Assembly (NCBI GenBank): GCA_017431745.1 | Contig: JAFRKK010000010.1 | Span: 124,001 to 188,000, forward strand | Reading direction: 5' to 3' | Length of the DNA stretch: 64,000 nt | DNA from: Candidatus Saccharimonadota bacterium | Lineage (GTDB): Bacteria; Patescibacteriota; Saccharimonadia; Saccharimonadales; Saccharimonadaceae | Part shown: positions 58,499 through 64,000 of the stretch, in pieces | How positions within the stretch are numbered: position 1 is the first letter of the stretch | How the letters are laid out: each line of letters starts with the position of its first letter | Program-made: the position numbers and the translations under genes | Notes under the pieces: model-generated | The model's database searches: none | Seen by the model: the letters and a program-made list of their open reading frames with translations, nothing else | Told to the model about the DNA's origin: nothing

Positions 58499-61400
58499 GT
58501 TTGGGCTATTTGTTGTGTTTTTGGTTCTGTTATTAGGTGTTTTTTTGGGTAAAAATGTAGTGGGCGCTAAATTGACCGATGAAGAATATATGGAACGAGC
58601 TTTAAATAGCATAATTTTTCCTGAACCTTGCGAGACTGGATCTTCTGACAGTAGCACATTGAGTGGTGAAATAACCATTTCTGGAAGTACAGCTGAAGAG
58701 AAGCTTTGGAGTGGTTTAAAGAGTTTTTTGAGTGATGAGCAAGCGGCTGGTATTATGGGCAATATTGGCCAAGAGGATGGAAATTATAATCCGGTAAGGC
58801 GAGAAGTCGGACAGAGTGGCGGTCTTTATAACAGGAATGTTCAAATGGGACTTGGCTTTGTGCAATGGTCGTTTGGTAGAAGAGTAAACTTATTGGATTA
58901 CATAAAAGAACGCGATGGGTCTTTGCTGAAGTATTTTGAGGATGAAAGTTTGGCTCAAATAAGTGGAGATGATTTTATTGAGAGAGTTGGCGAGAATGAT
59001 GCGAACAAAATTTTTCAACTAGAAGTTGAATTTATAAAAAACGAAATAGATCGGAGCTACCAAAAGTATTATGATATTAAAGATATAGATGAAGCTACGG
59101 TATGGTTTAGAGAGAATTATGAAAGAGCTGGTGTTTATAGTGATTCATTCCGAAAACAAAAAGCACATGAGGCTTATGATAAATTTACTAAGAAGACTTC
59201 ACCTGTTAGTTATACACAAAGTTCGACTAGTGGAGGGGGTGGTGGTTCGAGCAGTTCATCAGAAAGCGTTAGTGGGAATGCTAAGAAGATTTCTGATACA
59301 GCAATTAGGCTGGCTTGGCCAAAGAGTGCTAGCAGCTCTGATTATAAAGAAAATCAAGGGGGTAAGCCAACTGATGCGATGCTAGATGCTTGGGAAAAAT
59401 TGGGAACGAAGGATAGAAACTTGAGCCATGGAGCAGATTGTGGTTGGTTCGTCCAGACAGTGGTTGCTGCATCAGGCGTCGACCCTGAGTATACGGAAGC
59501 TACTAAAGGAGATGCCGCTGGTCTTAATAGTTTTGAGGAATGGGTCAAGAAGAATCCTAACAAATGGGAGGAAATAAATTTTGGTAACGGTAGTGATACT
59601 TCTAAACTTAGAGCTGGCGATGTCATAATGTCGTGGGTTGGTAGCAGGGCTAATCCTAGCGGTTTTCACGGTTGGGTAATAGCGGAGCTAGATGGGGAGC
59701 TGTATGTTGTTGAAGCTGGTTATAGTGCTGGTCACAATGGTTTTTGGGGACATGTGAGTGAGAAGGTTGAGAACTATACTGTTCCTACTGATGAGCTTGT
59801 TATTTTCCGAGCTAAGGGTGGCCCTTCATGCGATTCGTGCGAGAAGGGTAGTATGAATATTAATGGTGCGGCGGTGTGTTTGGCGTGGCCACTTGGAACT
59901 GATCCTGGTAAAACACTTTGGCCAAGTGGGACGGGGACGGAATTATTCAATGATTTTTGGGCTAAGGAAGAAGGGGTGGTAAAAGGGGATGGAACAGGGG
60001 ATTGTTGGGATAAAGGCGCTTATTGTTGTGGTTTTTCAGCTGCGGCAGTACGATATTCTGGCTATGATCCGGATTTCCAAAGTGCATGTGATGTGGGTGA
60101 TGATTTAGGTGGAGGAGCAAACCAATATCTATATGTTAAAGAACATTCGGACCTTTGGGAGCTTATTCCTTGGAATGGAGATAAGGCTAAACTAAAAGGT
60201 GGCGACGTAATATATTATTCTGGTTCAGGAATGGGACATTCTTATGTGATAGTACAAGATGAAAAGGGAGAAATTTACATAGCGGAAGCTTCTATGTGTG
60301 ATTTTTACGGTCGGATTACTGAGTATAGAGCACCACCACTGGGCACTTCGGCCTATATTTTCCGAGCGAAGAATGCAAAGAATTCTAATGTTGGGGTGTC
60401 GGTGACAGATGGAGTAAAAACTTCTTCGAGGACTGGAAAATTAACTGGTGGTACAGGACAAAATAATGGCGACATTAATGCTAGTGCATTTGAATTAGCT
60501 TGGCCGGAGGGAACATCGCCCGGTGTGTACAAAAAACAGGCATATGATAAGTTTGTTGAATTCTTTAATTCATTACCACCAGAGAGTGAAAAAAGTGATG
60601 GGCAAGACTGGACAGATGGTAAATCATGTATGGTTTTCGTGAATACTGTCTTACACTATGCTGGAGCTGGTAATGCCTTATTAGAAGATGATGAAGTAGG
60701 AGAACGGTATAAAAAACTATCTTCTGTGACTTCGTCTTTGATTAAAAGTGATGAATGGGAAGAAGTTGGAGGGGAAGGTAATGATGGGGCAGGATTAACA
60801 TATGGAGATTTGGAGCCTGGAGATGTATTGTCTTATTTCGGCAATGGTGTGGCAAGTGATGGTAACGACGGGACTTATTATAAGGGGCTAGGTTTGAAGC
60901 ACGAAGCTATTTATGGAGTAAATGAAGAGGGTGAAGGTAGGGTGATTGAGGCGGGTTGGGGTGGATCTTTGAGCTCACCTTTGAATGAGTGGGGGCATGT
61001 TACTGATAAAGGCAGCGATCCTAATGAGAAAGTACTTCCTTCTTGGGCTAAAATGGTGCGAGTGTTTAGGTGGAAGAAGAATTCTAGTGGGGACGAATGT
61101 GATGTGTGTGCCGGGTCAGAAGAAGGTGGCGGAGAACTAAAGGCAGGAGGGTTTGATACAGTAGAGGAAGCGACGAAGTTTATGCAGAGCTATATTGATG
61201 CGGCGTCACCGGGCGGGCAATATTATGGGAAGAGTGGAAATATTGTGTTCGGAGTGAAGAATGGAAGCGTAGTTGATGGTGGGTGCCCTTACGGAGTATT
61301 AAATAACTGCGTGGCGTTTTCGCAATGGTTCATAAATAATTATACGACTCTTGGGCCGAATTGGCACAATTTAGGTAATGGAGTGACAATAGCAGGAAAA

Positions 61401-61679
61401 TTGGTTGAATCAGGCTTGAAACGTGGAGATAATGGTGCCGAGCCACGGCCGTATGCTGTTTTTAGTAATAAAGGGATTTCTAGTGTTGGCCATACCGGTG
61501 TGATTCTTGGTGTGAATACGACTACAAGAAAAGCAATCGTGGGTGAAGCCTACTGTAATAATGGATATGCTTTTACGGCTCCGTCAGCAAGTGAATATTC
61601 ATTTGACGAGATGAAAGATTGGTGGTACGCGTATACTGATGATGTAATATCAATGGGAGGACCTTTGAAAAATGTTTAG
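58485..61679 (+). CDS. Secreted multi-domain peptidoglycan hydrolase: lysozyme plus four Cys-His modules
   Basis: The 1064-residue product has a signal peptide (1-28) and then a phage-tail lysozyme-like domain (about 65-235: IMGNIGQEDGNYNP, GLGFVQWSFGRRVNLLDYI). Three related modules follow, each opening LAWP and carrying a Cys and a later His: about 265-440 (ADCGWFVQTVV, GFHGWVIAEL), 455-620 (AYCCGFSAAAV, MGHSYVIVQD), 655-860 (KSCMVFVNTVL, LKHEAIYGVN). A fourth, CHAP-like domain (about 885-1064) has LNNCVAFSQWF and VGHTGVILG. It probably opens host or own peptidoglycan, as VirB1-like enzymes do for secretion systems. It overlaps both neighbours. Confidence 0.8.
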   Translation: MLRSRFGLFVVFLVLLLGVFLGKNVVGAKLTDEEYMERALNSIIFPEPCETGSSDSSTLSGEITISGSTAEEKLWSGLKSFLSDEQAAGIMGNIGQEDGNYNPVRREVGQSGGLYNRNVQMGLGFVQWSFGRRVNLLDYIKERDGSLLKYFEDESLAQISGDDFIERVGENDANKIFQLEVEFIKNEIDRSYQKYYDIKDIDEATVWFRENYERAGVYSDSFRKQKAHEAYDKFTKKTSPVSYTQSSTSGGGGGSSSSSESVSGNAKKISDTAIRLAWPKSASSSDYKENQGGKPTDAMLDAWEKLGTKDRNLSHGADCGWFVQTVVAASGVDPEYTEATKGDAAGLNSFEEWVKKNPNKWEEINFGNGSDTSKLRAGDVIMSWVGSRANPSGFHGWVIAELDGELYVVEAGYSAGHNGFWGHVSEKVENYTVPTDELVIFRAKGGPSCDSCEKGSMNINGAAVCLAWPLGTDPGKTLWPSGTGTELFNDFWAKEEGVVKGDGTGDCWDKGAYCCGFSAAAVRYSGYDPDFQSACDVGDDLGGGANQYLYVKEHSDLWELIPWNGDKAKLKGGDVIYYSGSGMGHSYVIVQDEKGEIYIAEASMCDFYGRITEYRAPPLGTSAYIFRAKNAKNSNVGVSVTDGVKTSSRTGKLTGGTGQNNGDINASAFELAWPEGTSPGVYKKQAYDKFVEFFNSLPPESEKSDGQDWTDGKSCMVFVNTVLHYAGAGNALLEDDEVGERYKKLSSVTSSLIKSDEWEEVGGEGNDGAGLTYGDLEPGDVLSYFGNGVASDGNDGTYYKGLGLKHEAIYGVNEEGEGRVIEAGWGGSLSSPLNEWGHVTDKGSDPNEKVLPSWAKMVRVFRWKKNSSGDECDVCAGSEEGGGELKAGGFDTVEEATKFMQSYIDAASPGGQYYGKSGNIVFGVKNGSVVDGGCPYGVLNNCVAFSQWFINNYTTLGPNWHNLGNGVTIAGKLVESGLKRGDNGAEPRPYAVFSNKGISSVGHTGVILGVNTTTRKAIVGEAYCNNGYAFTAPSASEYSFDEMKDWWYAYTDDVISMGGPLKNV

Positions 61680-62391
61680 AATATTTTGGGAAAATTTGTC
61701 GAAAATTCAAAAGATTGGACTGGTTGCGGTGCTACAAGTGTCGATGATAGTTATTTTGGTGTTGCTAGTGCAAACATTTACTGCGGAGAAAAGTCATGTA
61801 GAAATAGAAAGCCAGTCTGTGAGTGAGGCTGGAATGCCAAAGAAAGCTGAGGAGTTTATTTCACAGAATATTTGGTCAATTATTAAGAGTAGAGTGGCTG
61901 ATGTGACGCAGAATGACATAGATGATGTGGTGATACGGGAAGGAACTTTTGAAACATCTGAGAACGAAGACGGGACCATAGCGGCTAAATTTATTGTGGA
62001 TATTGATTCTTTGAAACAAACTTTTACGGTGGGGACTGGATGGTCGAAAGACGGGAGAGAAGTATATGAGACTATCGTTGATTGCCCGCCGCTTGAGTTG
62101 ATGAAATATCCGGAAACGGTGTGTTATGGTGCATATCATAATACTTATTCGCTTGATTTGTATTTACCATATACGGTATATTCAGAAGGGCGTGGAAGCA
62201 GTAGTTCGCCATCGGCGCCAAATATTTTGATTACGGGGAATCAAGATACGAAAACTTTGAATATTATGGTATCGACATGCGACGAAGAAAGATTTAAAAA
62301 AGAGGCTTGGGAATATTTGAATACGGTACCAATTGATTTTTCAGATTACACCGTAAATTATAGAATTAATGGGGTTAATACGGAGTGTTAG
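61672..62391 (+). CDS. Membrane-anchored outer protein, paralogue 1
   Basis: The 239-residue product has a membrane helix (about 14-36, GLVAVLQVSMIVILVLLVQT) and an outer alpha/beta domain ending NTVPIDFSDYTVNYRINGVN then TEC. The ending closely matches that of the next gene (DSVPIDLSEYTVKFEI), so the two are paralogues. It has a Cys pair pattern (CPPLELMKYPETVC). No known family. It overlaps the hydrolase gene by 8 bp. Confidence 0.6.
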   Translation: MFRIFWENLSKIQKIGLVAVLQVSMIVILVLLVQTFTAEKSHVEIESQSVSEAGMPKKAEEFISQNIWSIIKSRVADVTQNDIDDVVIREGTFETSENEDGTIAAKFIVDIDSLKQTFTVGTGWSKDGREVYETIVDCPPLELMKYPETVCYGAYHNTYSLDLYLPYTVYSEGRGSSSSPSAPNILITGNQDTKTLNIMVSTCDEERFKKEAWEYLNTVPIDFSDYTVNYRINGVNTEC

Positions 62392-62955
62392 ATGGAACAG
62401 GGCTATAGTTTAAGTAACATATTTAAAAATACGACGAAAAAACAGAAGATTGGGATTGGATTGGCTTTGATGGTAATTGTGGTCTTGCTAGTGGTTTTAG
62501 TAATCTTTGTGATGAGTGGTGGCGATATGTCAGAAGGTGAAGGAGATAATAATGTTGAGCAGAAAAATGGAGTTGTAAATGTGACAGAGGATACTTATAT
62601 TAATGATAGTGGGTATACTGTTACGCAGGAAATTACCACATATGCAGATGGCAGCGAGGTGATAACAGAAACTAAAATGGATAAGTACGGAAATGTGACT
62701 ACGACTGACCCAACGTTAATTACTACCTATTTTCCGTATCAAGAGATGCGTGGACATAAGGATTCCGATTCAACTCTTCGTTATTATGTGAGAGTATATG
62801 AAGAGGATAAAACTATCGAAGCTTTTGTTGAATATTGCGATGAAGAGCAGGATAAGAATCTGGTATATAAATATATAGATTCTGTTCCGATAGATTTGTC
62901 TGAGTATACTGTGAAATTTGAAATAGCTGATATATATATATCTTGTGAAGAGTGA
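62392..62955 (+). CDS. Membrane-anchored outer protein, paralogue 2
   Basis: The 187-residue product has a membrane helix (about 20-44, IGLALMVIVVLLVVLVIFVM), an acidic linker and an outer domain with TTYFPYQEMRGHKDSD and the end DSVPIDLSEYTVKFEIADIY. It starts right after the stop of paralogue 1 (no gap). The minus-strand gene at 63268 has a similar plan (membrane helix, then YCDENATTIKF...SYHYDINYSC), so it may be a third member. Confidence 0.6.
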   Translation: MEQGYSLSNIFKNTTKKQKIGIGLALMVIVVLLVVLVIFVMSGGDMSEGEGDNNVEQKNGVVNVTEDTYINDSGYTVTQEITTYADGSEVITETKMDKYGNVTTTDPTLITTYFPYQEMRGHKDSDSTLRYYVRVYEEDKTIEAFVEYCDEEQDKNLVYKYIDSVPIDLSEYTVKFEIADIYISCEE

Positions 62956-62960
62956 AAAAA

Positions 62961-62998
62961 TGGTGACCTCACCGAGAGTAACTTCGTTTCTCTCGGCT
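62961..62998. repeat. Duplicate of the tRNA-Glu 3' end forming an imperfect palindrome
   Basis: TGGTGACCTCACCGAGAGT (62961-62979) is identical to 63039-63057, the 3' end of tRNA-Glu. It is followed by CTCTCGGCTCGTTACCA, nearly its inverted copy. It could be an attachment-site remnant or another self-copied hairpin. Confidence 0.65.
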
Positions 62999-63014
62999 CG
63001 TTACCAATAAAAAC

Positions 63015-63036
63015 AAGCCACAAGTGGCTTCTTTTT
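63015..63036. terminator. Terminator between the envelope operon and tRNA-Glu
   Basis: AAGCCAC-AA-GTGGCTT with CTTTTT on one side and A-runs on the other; it works in both directions. Confidence 0.8.
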
Positions 63037-63038
63037 AC

Positions 63039-63113
63039 TGGTGACCTCACCGAGAGTCGAACTCGGATTGTCGGGATGAAAACCCGATGTACTAACCGTT
63101 ATACTATGAGGCC
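63039..63113 (-). tRNA. tRNA-Glu (TTC)
   Basis: Minus strand: acceptor GGCCTCA/TGAGGTC, anticodon loop TTTTCAT (TTC), T arm CCGAGTTCGACTCTCGG, discriminator A and encoded CCA, all intact. Confidence 0.97.
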
Positions 63114-63120
63114 AAATTGC

Positions 63121-63239
63121 AAATGTACCTATGACTCTCGGCGAGAGGACGCTCGTTTCGCTCGCTATCCGCCTTCGGCGGGCGAACCCGCGTTGCCGGG
63201 ATGAAAACCCGATGTGTCTGCCCGTTATACGAAGAGGCC
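63121..63239 (-). pseudogene. Broken second tRNA-Glu copy
   Basis: From 63239 the minus strand reads a normal 5' part (GGCCTCTTCGTATAACGG..., anticodon loop TTTTCAT), but the T arm is shortened (GCGGGTTCG directly followed by CCCGC) and the matching 3' acceptor strand and CCA are missing. In their place lie CCGCC-TTC-GGCGG and CTCTCG-type inverted repeats (63121-63181). It looks like a tRNA gene disrupted by a hairpin-type insertion. Confidence 0.7.
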
Positions 63240-63267
63240 ACGGTAGCTTTTATTATAGCAGATTAGA

Positions 63268-63753
63268 TTAGAAATTACAAGAGTAGTTAATGTCGTAATG
63301 ATAAGATGTGCGTTCGTATGGAGGATCCATGTAGAATTTAATGGTAGTGGCGTTTTCGTCGCAGTAAGTAGTGAGATAATCGCGGTATTCGTCATTTTTT
63401 TGATTGTCGTAGAGGAGAAGATTACTTAGGCTGACAGGCGCAAGCCCATCAGTGTGATATTTTTCCATTTCGGTGTCGAGATTTTTAATCTGTTTGAATT
63501 TGTCGGAATTGATGAGGTTTTCGTAGAAGTAGTTTTCGTAATAATCAGTAGCGAGAGCGGAAATTTTAGACTTGATCACTTTTTCAGTGTTGAAGAAGAT
63601 AGTATAGATGATGCTAAAGGCGACGACAAGACTAGCAATCATAATGACTAAAAGGATAGTCTTTTTGATGGCTGGGCTAGAAAGGTTAGTGCGATAGCGG
63701 TTAGAATTGTGAATAGCGGAACTGTATTTTTTACGATTATTTGATTTAACCAT
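63268..63753 (-). CDS. Single-pass membrane protein with outer domain
   Basis: The 161-residue product has a basic cytosolic start (1-30), one membrane helix (about 31-55, TILLVIMIASLVVAFSIIYT) and an outer domain with EKVIKSKISALATDYYENYF and a C-terminal Cys pair (YCDENATT, INYSCNF). Its layout resembles the paralogues at 61672 and 62392. No family is known. The ATG lies 7 nt after TGA-TAAGAT (leaderless type). It is divergent from pyk. Confidence 0.6.
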   Translation of the reverse strand: MVKSNNRKKYSSAIHNSNRYRTNLSSPAIKKTILLVIMIASLVVAFSIIYTIFFNTEKVIKSKISALATDYYENYFYENLINSDKFKQIKNLDTEMEKYHTDGLAPVSLSNLLLYDNQKNDEYRDYLTTYCDENATTIKFYMDPPYERTSYHYDINYSCNF

Positions 63754-63759
63754 AATTAT

Positions 63760-63791
63760 ATCTTATCATATTATTAAACTTATGGTAAGAT
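63760..63791. promoter_or_regulatory. Symmetric divergent leaderless-type promoters (63753 -, pyk +)
   Basis: Minus-strand TGA-TAAGAT (63760-63768) and plus-strand TGG-TAAGAT (63783-63791) are each 7 nt from their start codon and almost mirror images: the region forms an inverted repeat TATCTTATCATA / TATGGTAAGATA. Confidence 0.6.
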
Positions 63792-63797
63792 AATAAT

Positions 63798-64000
63798 ATG
63801 AGCAAGTTTTTTAAGCGGACGAAGATTTTAGCAACTATTGGGCCGGCTACTAATTCGGCGGAAATGATTACTCAGGTAATTATGGCCGGGGTAAATGGGT
63901 GTCGTTTGAACTGCTCACACGGATCAAACGAAGAGCGTGACCAACAGATAAAGTGGATTCGTGAAGCAGCCATGAAAAAAGGTAAAAGCGTGGCAATTTT
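63798..64000 (+). CDS. pyk: Pyruvate kinase, N-terminal part (cut by the window edge)
   Basis: The first 67 codons are present. RTKILATIGPATNS and MAGVNGCRLNCSHGS are the pyruvate kinase N-terminal signatures (substrate-binding Arg, NxSHG). The enzyme makes ATP and pyruvate at the end of glycolysis, consistent with tpiA and the aldolase fusion in the same window. The start lies 7 nt after TGG-TAAGAT. The rest of the gene is beyond 64000. Confidence 0.93.
   Translation, partial: MSKFFKRTKILATIGPATNSAEMITQVIMAGVNGCRLNCSHGSNEERDQQIKWIREAAMKKGKSVAI

Noticed and set aside
63182-63239. A second functional tRNA-Glu
   Set aside because: The T arm is too short and the 3' acceptor strand and CCA are missing.

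Overview
This 64 kb window looks like chromosome from a Candidatus Saccharibacteria (TM7) or closely related Patescibacteria/CPR organism. The evidence is mixed. Housekeeping proteins are short or stripped down: a 148-residue GrpE, PolA without a proofreading site, TsaB reduced to its N-terminal part, and LigA without zinc-finger cysteines. There are many one-pass or signal-peptide surface proteins, a VirB6/TrbL-like protein, a large multi-domain peptidoglycan hydrolase, and very compact gene spacing. TGA is used as a stop throughout, so this is not one of the CPR groups that recode UGA. No rRNA, integrase, transposase, CRISPR array or replication origin was seen.

Layout. 1-1343: end of hrcA, grpE, rplY. 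1492-14867: a pseudokinase-aldolase fusion, a phosphotransferase, a P-loop kinase, polA, a small ATP-cone protein behind a promoter with tandem NrdR-box-like repeats, a phospholipase-C-like protein, mutM, holA, rpsT, a degenerate DHH protein, tRNA-Asp, a HAD phosphatase and tpiA. 14896-23292: tRNA-His, tRNA-Gly and a surface-protein region (coiled-coil protein, membrane/PT-rich protein, DUF11-like wall protein, VirB6/TrbL-like protein). 23341-33725: folD, murB, recA, recX, PRC-barrel protein, truB, rpsO, pnp, lepA. 33743-41437: secreted and membrane proteins around tsaB, tsaE and murC. 41506-43973: radA, ruvC, ruvA. 43974-46000: a structured intergenic region and a FISUMP-domain surface protein. 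46124-48620: rnhB-yraN fusion, rplS, ychF. 48620-50560: an accessory slot whose cargo is separated by copies of the ychF 5' end. 50590-57813: secreted HExxH protein, secreted HNH nuclease, tRNA-Gly, EamA transporter, tRNA-Cys, lemA, htpX, membrane protein, ligA. 57839-64000: a run of secreted or membrane proteins around a 1064-residue lysozyme/Cys-His hydrolase, tRNA-Glu with a broken second copy, and the start of pyk.

Three patterns run across the window. (1) Palindromic elements, 80-160 bp long, sit in frame inside polA, mutM, murB, recX, truB, lepA and ligA, and related copies lie between genes. Copies of one subfamily share a core, but their outer stems differ and match the local host sequence, as if each insertion copied its flank in inverted form. 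(2) Many genes start exactly 7 nt after a TGN-TATAAT-like -10 box and have no ribosome binding site, which predicts widespread leaderless mRNAs, some from interlocked divergent promoters. Genes with longer leaders have clear Shine-Dalgarno sequences. (3) Repair and recombination genes (polA, mutM, recA, recX, radA, ruvC, ruvA, ligA, rnhB) are dense, and several carry the palindromic inserts.

All names come from reading motifs by eye. No database search, structure prediction or expression data was available.
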